Assembly: GCA_040755835.1 (NCBI GenBank)
Contig: JBFMAB010000012.1
Coordinates: 62,001-126,000 of the forward strand
Direction: 5' to 3'
From: JADLDB01 sp040755835
Lineage (GTDB): Bacteria; Myxococcota; Myxococcia; Myxococcales; Myxococcaceae
Length of the DNA stretch: 64,000 nt
In this document: positions 47,578-55,250 of the stretch, one piece after another
Numbering within the stretch: the first letter of the stretch is position 1
How the letters are laid out: every line of letters starts with the position of its first letter
Made by a program: the position numbers and the translations under genes
The notes under the pieces: generated by a model
Database searches by the model: none
What the model was told of the DNA's origin: nothing
What the model saw: the letters and a program-made list of their open reading frames with translations, nothing else

Positions 47578-48570
47578 TCATGAAGCCCTGCGCGGTGGGG
47601 CCGGCTCCACTCGGACCCGGCCGTTCGCGCAGGCGAGCAGCGCGTCCCGCGGGAGCGTCGCGGTGCTGCCCCGGGCGATGGCCTCCAGTGCCTCGTCGAT
47701 GCTGGCGGCATCCAGCGGCAGGCCGGCCCGCTCGAGCAGCAGCGCCACCACCCGCCGGCGGATCGGCAGCGCCAGGGCATTCACCGCGACCCGGTCCAGC
47801 GCCTCCGCGTCGAGGGCGCAGCGCTCGAAGGCCCGTCGCGCCTCGGCGGACAACAGCGCGTCGTCCTCCCAGGCCAGGCGGGCGAATCGGGCCAGTGCCG
47901 GCTGCACGTCGAAACCGGCGGCCGCCGCGAGCGCCGGGAGCGCGCCCCGCCGGATGCGCGTCCGCAGGAGCGCGCCGTCCTCGTTCATCGGATCGCGCAC
48001 GGGCACGAGCGCCAGCGCCGCCAGGTAGCTTTCGACGTCGGCCCGGCTCGCGAAGAGGAGCGGCCGCACGACGCGGTCGCCGCGCGCCTCGAGGATGCCG
48101 CCCGCCCCGCCGAGCGCCGCTCCGCGCACCAGCCGCATCAGCAGCGTCTCCGCCTGGTCGGAGGCCGTATGCGCCGTCGCCACCAGATCGAGGCCCGCCG
48201 CCTGCCGCACCCGCTCCAGCGCCGCGTAGCGTGCATCCCTCGCGGTCGCTTCGAGACCCGCCCGATCTCCGTCGAGCTCCAGGTGCAGCGCGACCCGGTG
48301 GCACGTGAGTCGAAGTCCCGTCGAGGCGCGCTCCACGCCGGTGGCCCAGAGACTCGCGTCCGGGTGAAGACCGTGATCCACGGTCGCGACTTCGAGCCGC
48401 AACGCGAGCGCCGGCGCGAGCCTCGCCAACGCGTGCAGCATCGCCAGTGAGTCCGCCCCACCGGAGACCGCCAGCAGCAGCCCGCGACCTGGCAGCTGGA
48501 GCCGCCGCACCGCGCGCTCCAACTCCCGCTCGAACCGCGTAACCGATGGATGTTCCTCTGGATTTGGCAC
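47578..48570 (-). CDS. tilS: tRNA(Ile)-lysidine synthase, short form
   Basis: This enzyme converts C34 of the CAU-anticodon tRNA(Ile) to lysidine. The PP-loop LAVSGGADSLAML and later ATAHTASDQAETLLMRLVRG are typical. At 330 residues it contains the catalytic and middle domains but little or none of the C-terminal domain of E. coli TilS (about 430), as in several other bacteria. The start is GTG at 48570. It sits 82 nt upstream of ftsH, the usual neighbour. Confidence 0.92.
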   Translation of the reverse strand: MPNPEEHPSVTRFERELERAVRRLQLPGRGLLLAVSGGADSLAMLHALARLAPALALRLEVATVDHGLHPDASLWATGVERASTGLRLTCHRVALHLELDGDRAGLEATARDARYAALERVRQAAGLDLVATAHTASDQAETLLMRLVRGAALGGAGGILEARGDRVVRPLLFASRADVESYLAALALVPVRDPMNEDGALLRTRIRRGALPALAAAAGFDVQPALARFARLAWEDDALLSAEARRAFERCALDAEALDRVAVNALALPIRRRVVALLLERAGLPLDAASIDEALEAIARGSTATLPRDALLACANGRVRVEPAPPRRAS

Positions 48571-48835
48571 CGGTCAACCTGGGTGGGGAGGGGCGAGTTG
48601 CCGCCCCTGGGGGGGGACTCTATGATTGCACTGAACAATCGCTCCGGTCTGGGGAATGCGTGAAGGAAGACCGGGTTGACAGCGATGCAGGCTTCAGTGT
48701 TGGGCCCAGGGGTCCCCCCCTCCCCCTCTGGGCTCACGGGTCGGGTCGACTTCGGTCGGCCCGTCCCTCTTTCTGGGTGCTCCGTGGCCGGCGGAGCAGC
48801 CGCTCCTTCACCCGCCGGCCACCACCCCGAGCGCG
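48571..48835. other. Non-coding gap with G-run cluster and hairpin upstream of tilS
   Basis: No convincing gene lies in these 265 nt. Near tilS it holds GGG-t-GGGG-a-GGGG (48581-48593), an inverted repeat AGGGGCG/CGCCCCT (48589-48608) and a run of eight Gs (48609-48616), a possible G-quadruplex on the + strand. A run of seven Cs lies at 48714-48720. It must contain the tilS promoter, which I could not place. Confidence 0.4.
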
Positions 48836-50923
48836 TCAGCGCGGCTGTTCGGCGTACCACTGCACCCCGCCCAACGTGACGTCGGGGCTGCACTGCAAGC
48901 TGCCGCCGGTCTGCCGCCAGCCGAAGCGCGAGAGGAGCGGCGCCACCACGCGTCCGGACACGTCCACCCCCTTCACCTCCACCACGGGCGGTGGCGTGCC
49001 GCCGTCCGGGAGCGAGCCGATCGCCGACTTCGCGGGCCACTCGACGTCCGCGACGTACAGCATGTGGCACGGCGCACCGACCACGAGCTCGTCGGGCGGC
49101 ATGAGGCTGTCGAGCGGGATGATCGCAGCCGGCGTCGCGCTGCCGCGGAAGAAGAGGCGCACCACCGGCCTCGGCGGTGGGAAGCACTTGCCAGCCCCGA
49201 CGCCGGCGTCGCCGATCGGCGCGCCGTCCGCCACGCACCGCGCCTGCGCGCCGCAGCCGCACGCTTCTCCGTCGAGGCAGCCGGCGCCGCCGTCGACGAA
49301 GCACCCCGTGGGCGAGTGGTTCCGCGCGTCCTTGAAGTAGTGGACGAGCACCTTGTAGCGGCAGTTCGCCGTCGCGCAGGCGGCGTCGTTCTCCGGGTAG
49401 TTGAGCGACACGTTCTCGAGCAGCGCGCCGGAGCCGGTGTCGTCGACGTTGAGGCGCGGATCGTCCGCCGAGCCGGCCTGGCCCCAGTCGAAGTCGAAGC
49501 CCGCGCCCGGCATCGCCCGCTGCGTGGTGACCGCGTACCCGTTGATGTCACCGGACGTCTTGCCCGAGGCGCCGTGCGCGAAGAAGTCGAACGCGCCGCT
49601 GAAGGTGCCGCCATCCGCGGCCGAGGGGCGCACGAGGTGCACGTCGAGGTCGACGTCCGAGGCGCCGCTCCACTGCAGCTGCGCCACCAGATCCTCCTTC
49701 ACGGCGACGGCGAAGCGCATCGTCACCGTGGTGGCGTGCATCTGCACGTCGGCCACCGTGAGCTCGAGCACGTAGTCGCCCGTCACCACCGGGCGCAGCT
49801 GCACCTGCGACGTCGCCGCCCCCGCGAGCGCCAGACTCTGTGCGCCGGGCGGCGCGGTGATGAGCCGCCACGCGTAGGTGAGCGAGGTGCGCCCGTCCTC
49901 CGGATCGAAGCTGCAGGCACTCGTGACGTCGCCTGGCGAATGCGCGGAGAAGATCGCCAGGTCACCCGGCCTCACGTCCCGCGTCGCCGTGAAGTCGTAG
50001 CCCATCGAGGGCGGCGTCCGCAGCGAGTCCCACTCGGCGCCCGAGCTGTAGTCGCGCGGCCCGTCGCCCGTCACCGGCGGCACCACGCGCACCAGGTTGG
50101 CGCACACCTCCGGCGGGAGGTTCGGCCGCAGGGTGCCGGCGAGCGCCACCGTCACGCGCGGGCGGTCGGCGTCGTCGGACTCGATCACCAGCTCGGCCGC
50201 GTAGCTCGTCTGCGCCTCGCTGGTGGGCGTGAAGCGGATCGGCACGTTGAAGCCTTCGCTCGCGCCGAGGATCTTCCCGCCGGGCTCCAGCACGCCGGTG
50301 AAGGTGAAGGCCGCGGCGTCGGCGCCCTCCACGGCCAGCCTCGTCACCGTCAGCTCGACCGGCCCGGCGTTCACCACCACCACCGTCGGCAGCGCCGTCT
50401 CGGGGATCGGCAGCAGCCGCTCCTTCGGCTCCGCGCCGAAGTCGATCGCCGCCGGCGTCACCGTCACCGTCCCCTTGCAGTTGAGGCTCGGTTCGCACGT
50501 CGGCGTCACCTCGAGGATCGGCTTGGCGCCCTCGCCGGCCAGGGCCACGCGCGTCGTGGGCCGATCCGGATCGTCGCTCGCGATCACCAGGGTCGCCGGG
50601 TACGCCTCGAGCGCGGCGGGCGCGAAGGCGACCGTCAGCGACGCCTCGCCCAGCGCGGCGACCTGCGTCGGCGCGCTCCCGAGCGTGTAGGCCGCGGCGC
50701 CGGCGCCCTCGATCTTCACCGAGGAGATCGTCACCGCCGTCTGCGTGCGCGCGGCCAGCTTCACCGTGCGGACCGCCGTGGCGCCGACCTTCACCGGGCC
50801 GAAGTCCACGCCGGCGGGCGTCACGCCGAGCGACGGGAGAATGCTGTTCACCGTCTGCTTGCAGGTGCAGCCCGCCACCGACAGCGCGAGCGCGAAGCCG
50901 AACAGGAGCCGAAAGGTCCGCAT
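48836..50923 (-). CDS. Large lipoprotein with tandem choice-of-anchor-D (ASH-like) domains
   Basis: This 695-residue lipoprotein (lipobox SVAGC, Cys19) starts with two beta-sandwich repeats of the choice-of-anchor-D/ASH type, each with the pattern VDFG.V..G.....V.L and ending in AFAPA or RFTPTSEA plus SDDPDRP or SDDADRP. An Ig/PKD-like region follows (GDYVLELTVADVQ), then a C-terminal half with a Ca-binding-like ASDVDLDVHLVRP and a Cys-rich segment (CLDGEACGCGAQARC). It is likely surface-exposed; function unknown. Such repeat lipoproteins are common in myxobacteria. It points away from the RHH pair, 115 nt between starts. Confidence 0.82.
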   Translation of the reverse strand: MRTFRLLFGFALALSVAGCTCKQTVNSILPSLGVTPAGVDFGPVKVGATAVRTVKLAARTQTAVTISSVKIEGAGAAAYTLGSAPTQVAALGEASLTVAFAPAALEAYPATLVIASDDPDRPTTRVALAGEGAKPILEVTPTCEPSLNCKGTVTVTPAAIDFGAEPKERLLPIPETALPTVVVVNAGPVELTVTRLAVEGADAAAFTFTGVLEPGGKILGASEGFNVPIRFTPTSEAQTSYAAELVIESDDADRPRVTVALAGTLRPNLPPEVCANLVRVVPPVTGDGPRDYSSGAEWDSLRTPPSMGYDFTATRDVRPGDLAIFSAHSPGDVTSACSFDPEDGRTSLTYAWRLITAPPGAQSLALAGAATSQVQLRPVVTGDYVLELTVADVQMHATTVTMRFAVAVKEDLVAQLQWSGASDVDLDVHLVRPSAADGGTFSGAFDFFAHGASGKTSGDINGYAVTTQRAMPGAGFDFDWGQAGSADDPRLNVDDTGSGALLENVSLNYPENDAACATANCRYKVLVHYFKDARNHSPTGCFVDGGAGCLDGEACGCGAQARCVADGAPIGDAGVGAGKCFPPPRPVVRLFFRGSATPAAIIPLDSLMPPDELVVGAPCHMLYVADVEWPAKSAIGSLPDGGTPPPVVEVKGVDVSGRVVAPLLSRFGWRQTGGSLQCSPDVTLGGVQWYAEQPR

Positions 50924-50964
50924 CGACGGCCGGTTCTACCCGTGTGCGCGCGTGGGGGAAATGG

Positions 50965-50993
50965 TTGACCCCCGTCGGTGAGTGTCGGATAAA
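50965..50993 (+). promoter_or_regulatory. Sigma70-like promoter upstream of the RHH pair
   Basis: TTGACC (50965-50970) and GATAAA (50988-50993) are separated by 17 nt and match the -35 and -10 consensus at 5 and 4 of 6 positions. Expected transcription start near 51000 gives a 40-nt leader before the ATG at 51039. This is the clearest housekeeping-type promoter in the window. Confidence 0.55.
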
Positions 50994-51038
50994 CGCGAGC
51001 TTACGAAGTCACGACGTCGTACCCGCGGAGATCCCCAC

Positions 51039-51239
51039 ATGTCTGGAACCGACAAGCGCAAGCAGTCCCTGTACTTCCCCGAGGAGATGCTGAAGGAGAT
51101 TCAGGAAGAGGCGAACCGGCAGGACCGGTCCCTCTCGTGGGTCGTGCAGCAGGCGTGGAAGATCGCGCGCGACCGCATCAAGGCCTTCCCCGCGGTGAAT
51201 GACGTCGCCGGCGCGCCGGATCCCCGCGAGGATCGCTGA
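51039..51239 (+). CDS. Small ribbon-helix-helix protein 1
   Basis: This 66-residue protein has the pattern KQSLYFPEEMLKEIQEEA followed by RQDRSLSWVVQQAWKIAR: a beta strand then two helices, matching ribbon-helix-helix DNA-binding proteins (the family I know as TIGR04563 from Myxococcales). RHH proteins bind DNA as dimers through the paired strands. The ATG at 51039 has GGAG upstream. The stop overlaps the next paralogue's ATG (TGATG). Targets unknown; autoregulation through the promoter just upstream is plausible. Confidence 0.85.
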   Translation: MSGTDKRKQSLYFPEEMLKEIQEEANRQDRSLSWVVQQAWKIARDRIKAFPAVNDVAGAPDPREDR

Positions 51240-51436
51240 TGGCGACCACGGACCACCGGAAGCAGTCGCTCTACTTCCCGGAAGAGATGCTCGTCGAGAT
51301 CGAGCGCGAGGCAGAGCGGCAGGACCGCTCGCTCTCGTGGATCGTCCAGCAGGCCTGGAAGATCGCGCGCGCTGACCTGAAGCGGATCCCGTCGCCGAGC
51401 GAGGTGCTGGATCCGGCGAACGCCAACGACGACTGA
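51239..51436 (+). CDS. Small ribbon-helix-helix protein 2
   Basis: This 65-residue paralogue shares the core with the preceding gene (KQSLYFPEEML and RQDRSLSWIVQQAWKIAR) but differs at both ends. The ATG at 51239 overlaps the upstream stop by one base, so the two are made in near-equal amounts and could form heterodimers. Like the first, it lacks a signal peptide or enzymatic motif. It ends 73 nt before the convergent nucleotidase-domain gene. Confidence 0.85.
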   Translation: MATTDHRKQSLYFPEEMLVEIEREAERQDRSLSWIVQQAWKIARADLKRIPSPSEVLDPANANDD

Positions 51437-51467
51437 AGCCGCTCCCGGCCCGCGTGGTCCCCTCCCC

Positions 51468-51496
51468 GCCCTCCCCGGTCTCGCGCCGCGGAGGGC
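51468..51496. terminator. Hairpin between convergent genes
   Basis: GCCCTCC and GGAGGGC pair as a 7-bp stem around a 15-nt GC-rich loop, in the 72-nt gap between the RHH pair (+) and the nucleotidase-domain lipoprotein (-). A short GTTGTCGTGT follows on the + strand. Possible terminator. Confidence 0.4.
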
Positions 51497-51508
51497 GTTG
51501 TCGTGTCG

Positions 51509-52357
51509 TCAATTCGCTGGGCGGCTCGGCGTCGAGCAATTGGTGAACCGGACCCGCGCGCCGTCGACGCGCAGGCCGTTCTCCACCGACTGGTTCGCCG
51601 GGCTTTGCTTCAGGTACTCGGCGGCGATGTTCGAGTCGATGCCGCCGAAGCGCTTGGCCTGCGCCGGGTTGCGCGACGGATCCGTGCTGGTCTCCGCGAT
51701 CATCGAGTAGCCGTCGCCGCCGTTGACGATGAAGGACGAGGATGCGAAGCGGAACTTCGCCTGCTCGATGGGCCGCCCCGGCCGCTGCAGCGCCTTCCCC
51801 TTGATGGTGAGCGAGGTGACGCGGCTGCCCGCGGGTTGCGAGCAGTCCACGTCCATCGACACCTCCGAGGACACCTGGAGGAACTGCCCCGACGGCGAGG
51901 CGATCGGCGCTGGCGTCGCGAAGAGCCGCTCGACGGAGTGCTCGAACATCGCCACCACCTGCTCCTCGGAGAGATCGACGGCGATGACGGGGTTCTCGAA
52001 GAGGAGGATTTCGTGCAGGACGCCGTTCGACAGGGGCCCTTCGCGGAGGATGTTGCGCGTCACGCACAGGCCTTCCGCGCGGATCGAACCGCCGTTCACC
52101 ACCGCGAAGTCCACCGGCCGATCCGTGTCGCGGTAGACCCACACGAAGGCGTCGGCGGCCTGCTGGCCGATCGCGTTGTTGGCGTGGCGCGCGTTGGGCC
52201 GATCGAGCCATACCTCGGTCCCCTTCGCGATGAAGGCGACGCGCTCGTTCGGGTTGTCGACGAGCGCCTGGCAGGTGTCGTTGTACGCGATGCAGCCGGG
52301 CAGCACGGCGAGGGCGCCGAGAGCCACCAGCGACAGGCGGAGGAGCGCGCGCAGCAT
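51509..52357 (-). CDS. Lipoprotein consisting of a lone 5'-nucleotidase C-terminal domain
   Basis: This 282-residue lipoprotein (lipobox VLPGC, Cys22) matches the substrate-binding C-terminal domain of UshA-type 5'-nucleotidases: NAIGQQAADAF, VDFAVVNGGSIRA and FIVNGGDGYS in order. The N-terminal metallophosphatase domain that normally supplies catalysis is absent, so it is probably a binding protein or needs a partner. It overlaps the TonB receptor stop (TGATG), so nucleotide or nucleoside capture for that receptor is a reasonable guess. Confidence 0.8.
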   Translation of the reverse strand: MLRALLRLSLVALGALAVLPGCIAYNDTCQALVDNPNERVAFIAKGTEVWLDRPNARHANNAIGQQAADAFVWVYRDTDRPVDFAVVNGGSIRAEGLCVTRNILREGPLSNGVLHEILLFENPVIAVDLSEEQVVAMFEHSVERLFATPAPIASPSGQFLQVSSEVSMDVDCSQPAGSRVTSLTIKGKALQRPGRPIEQAKFRFASSSFIVNGGDGYSMIAETSTDPSRNPAQAKRFGGIDSNIAAEYLKQSPANQSVENGLRVDGARVRFTNCSTPSRPAN

Positions 52358-55161
52358 CAGAAAATCACCCGGGCGGTCCCGAACACGAGGATCGACTCCC
52401 GCGGCACGCCGCCCGGCATCCGGTCCGGCCGGGGGACGTCGTCAGCATAGTCGAAGGTGAAGACGTTCTGGCCCATCACCGCCAGTTCGAGGTGATCGAA
52501 CAGCGGCTCGGTGCGCAGTTGCGCGCTCACCAGCGTGGAGGCCGGCAGCGTGTAGCGGCGGATCTGCTCCAGCACCGAGCGGCTGTTGTTGCGCCGCTCC
52601 GACGCGAACCGGGTGACGACGTCGACGTTGAGCCACGGCCCGAGCGGCAGGCTGAAGCCGGCGTTGAGGCGCACCTGCGGCGTGTCCGTCAGCAGGCGGC
52701 CCGACGCCGGCGTGCCCAGGTCCTCGGCGCGCTGCCAGCTGGCGTTGAGCCACGCGACGCCCCGCTGGGTCACCTCGAGCCGCGCCTCGCCCTCGACGCC
52801 GTAGCTCTGCACGCCCAGGGGCCGGTTGGAGTACGGCGCCAGGTTGCCGGTGGTGTCCACCAGCGTGATGGCGTTCGACAGCTTCTCGAAGAAAGCGTTC
52901 GCCTTGAGGCGCAGCTTCGCGTCGCCCAGGCCCTGCAGGTACTCCGCGCCGCCCTCGACCGCGTCCACGTACGCGCCCTGCAGCGAGGGGTTTCCGACGG
53001 CGCGGCCCTGGTTCGAGTCGCTGTTGGGGATCGTCTCGGCCAATTCCTGCACGGTGGGCGCGCGCCAGGACCGGCCGTAGTGGCCGCGGAAGACGAGCGC
53101 GTTGGAAGGCGTCACCGCGAGGCCGAGCCGCGGCCCGATGGCCGGGACGATGGCGCTGCCCGTCCACGCGCCGGTCGCGTCGGCCGTCGGCAGCTGCGTC
53201 AAGTCGACGCGGAGACCCGCCTGGATCGACAGCGCATCGATCGGCGTCCAGGTGTCCGACGCGTGGAGGCCGAGGCCGAAGCGATCCGCCGCGGGCCCGC
53301 GACCGCCCTGCCCGTTCTCCGTCGGGTAGCGCAGGCCCGGCGGGCGCTCGAGCGAGCCCACGTTGACGTTGGTGCCCGGCGCGTAGTTCGCGAGGTACGC
53401 GTAGTTGGAGATCGACTTGAGCTGCAAGTCGAGGCCGGCGACGAGCAGGTTCTTCGCCGGCAGGTTGAGCTCCGCGCGCCCCGACAGCCCGATGGTGCGG
53501 CCGCCCACGACGATCTGCTCGCGGATGCCATCGGGAAACTGCGTCGCGGGGTTGGCCGCGCTGGCCTGGTAGCCCGGGTACGTCAGCTGCCACAGGCGGT
53601 TCGTGTCCTGCTGATCGACGAAGAGCCGCGCCGACACCCCGCCCAACTCGCCCAGCGACTTCGACCAGGCCGCAGCCACGTCGATGGACTGCCAGGTCAG
53701 CGCCGAGTCGTTGCCGACGGTGTCGAAGAGGCCCAGCACCGCGCTGCGGTTTTCGAGCATGAAGCGGCCGGACAGCCCGAAGGTGCCCGCGCCCGTCTCG
53801 AGCCCCAGCCCGAGCCCGACGTTCACCAGGAAGCGGGTGTCCTTGGTGTGCTTGGGCCGCGGCGTCGCGCCGGCGGGATCCAGCCCGTCCTTCCCGTAGT
53901 CGCGGCGGTAGCCGTACTGGCTGGCGACGTCGGCGTCGCCGGTGATGCGGAACGCGCCGAACTTCTCGTTCCCCGCCAGGTGGCCGTCGAAGGCGTCGAA
54001 GCTGCCGCCGGTGAAGGACGCGCGCAGGCCCTCCTGGTCGAACGTCACCAGGTTCACCACCGCGAGGTAGGCGCCCGGCCCCACGTCGGCGGTCGCCGGG
54101 CCGCGGATCACCTCGATCCGCACCAGGTTGTCCACCGGCAGCGTAAAGAGCGCCTTGCCGTCGTAGAAGTGGTTCAGCCTCTGGCCGTTGAGGAGGAAGA
54201 GCACCTCGGCGTCGTTGCGCAGGCCCCGCACCGCCACCCGGTAGAAGCCTTGCAGATCTCGGCTCACCGAGAGACCGGGCAGGAGATCGATCGCCTCCTG
54301 CACGTAGCGCACGCCCAGCGATTTGAGCTGCGCGGCGGTGAGGACGACCGGCGCCAGCACGCTGGTGCGCGTGCGCTCATCGAGGCGTTGCACGAAGCCC
54401 GACGGGGCCTCGGCGCCGTAGACGGCCAGCTCGTCCTCCAGCGCGGTCCGCTGCCGGGGCTCGGGGCGCTCGGGCGGCGGCGCCTTCTCCACGTGCCGCT
54501 CCCGGGGGGGCGCCTTGTCCTCCTTCTCAAGAAGTCGCTCCGGCTTCTCGGGCCTGTCCGGCGTCTGGTCCGTCGGCGCGTCCGAGGTGTCGACCCACTC
54601 GGCGACGGGCGCGGTGCCCGCGTCGGGCCCGTCCGGCGGCGTCGTCGCCGGCGAGTCCTTCACGGGCTCGGGCTTGGCCGGCTCCTCCTTGCACCTGCGG
54701 CCCTTCTTGCATTTCGGCTTCTTCTTCGGCTTCTCCGGAGCGGGCTCGTCAGTGGCGGCGTACGGGTTCTTCTCGCCGTCGTCCGTCGCCGCGTCGCCGA
54801 CGATGATGATCCGCGCGGGCCGCGCGGCGGTGGCGAACAGCGGCGTCGCGCTGCCGGACGGGGAGACGCCTTCGATGTACAGCTCGATCCCCGGCGGCAC
54901 CATGCGCGACGCCGGAAGCGTCGCCCGGTAGAGATCGCCGTACTGCAGCGACAGCTCGTAGTCCTCCCAGGGCTCGCCGGGCCCGCGCACCTTCGCCACC
55001 ACGTGCGCGAACGAGCCGCCCGCGAGGTTTCCTTCGATCTTGAACGGCGCGCCCATCGGCGCCTCGACCGGCGGCGTGTAGAGGAAGATGACGCGCGAGT
55101 CGGCGGCGGACGCGCCCGCGACGAGGGCCAGGCCGAGACCGAGCAGGGGAGCCGTCCGCAC
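52357..55161 (-). CDS. TonB-dependent receptor with an N-terminal Ig-like domain and charged linker
   Basis: This 934-residue outer-membrane receptor has a signal peptide (ending GASA), an N-terminal beta domain of about 105 residues (YTPPVEAPMGAPF through ARIIIVGDA), and a Pro/Lys/Glu-rich linker with Cys pairs (KKPKCKKGRRCKEEP). The plug follows with AIDLLPGLSVSRDLQGFYRVA and VIRGPATADVGPG, then a 22-strand-type barrel. The GTG at 55161 gives an ideal signal peptide; a TTG at 55200 would add 13 residues before it. No classical TonB box was pinpointed. It shares an operon with the nucleotidase-domain lipoprotein and diverges from a ChaN-like gene. Confidence 0.87.
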   Translation of the reverse strand: MRTAPLLGLGLALVAGASAADSRVIFLYTPPVEAPMGAPFKIEGNLAGGSFAHVVAKVRGPGEPWEDYELSLQYGDLYRATLPASRMVPPGIELYIEGVSPSGSATPLFATAARPARIIIVGDAATDDGEKNPYAATDEPAPEKPKKKPKCKKGRRCKEEPAKPEPVKDSPATTPPDGPDAGTAPVAEWVDTSDAPTDQTPDRPEKPERLLEKEDKAPPRERHVEKAPPPERPEPRQRTALEDELAVYGAEAPSGFVQRLDERTRTSVLAPVVLTAAQLKSLGVRYVQEAIDLLPGLSVSRDLQGFYRVAVRGLRNDAEVLFLLNGQRLNHFYDGKALFTLPVDNLVRIEVIRGPATADVGPGAYLAVVNLVTFDQEGLRASFTGGSFDAFDGHLAGNEKFGAFRITGDADVASQYGYRRDYGKDGLDPAGATPRPKHTKDTRFLVNVGLGLGLETGAGTFGLSGRFMLENRSAVLGLFDTVGNDSALTWQSIDVAAAWSKSLGELGGVSARLFVDQQDTNRLWQLTYPGYQASAANPATQFPDGIREQIVVGGRTIGLSGRAELNLPAKNLLVAGLDLQLKSISNYAYLANYAPGTNVNVGSLERPPGLRYPTENGQGGRGPAADRFGLGLHASDTWTPIDALSIQAGLRVDLTQLPTADATGAWTGSAIVPAIGPRLGLAVTPSNALVFRGHYGRSWRAPTVQELAETIPNSDSNQGRAVGNPSLQGAYVDAVEGGAEYLQGLGDAKLRLKANAFFEKLSNAITLVDTTGNLAPYSNRPLGVQSYGVEGEARLEVTQRGVAWLNASWQRAEDLGTPASGRLLTDTPQVRLNAGFSLPLGPWLNVDVVTRFASERRNNSRSVLEQIRRYTLPASTLVSAQLRTEPLFDHLELAVMGQNVFTFDYADDVPRPDRMPGGVPRESILVFGTARVIF

Positions 55162-55250
55162 GTACGCGCGATGGTCGAATGAAAGACGCGCCGAACGCAA
55201 GTCAGGAAATTTGCCGCCCGGGGACGCGCGTGGGACCGTTTCGCCCGCCC

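Noticed and set aside
52492..55182. Long + strand frame opposite the TonB receptor
   Set aside because: Low-complexity Arg/Val/Leu composition and no motif; mirror of the receptor gene.
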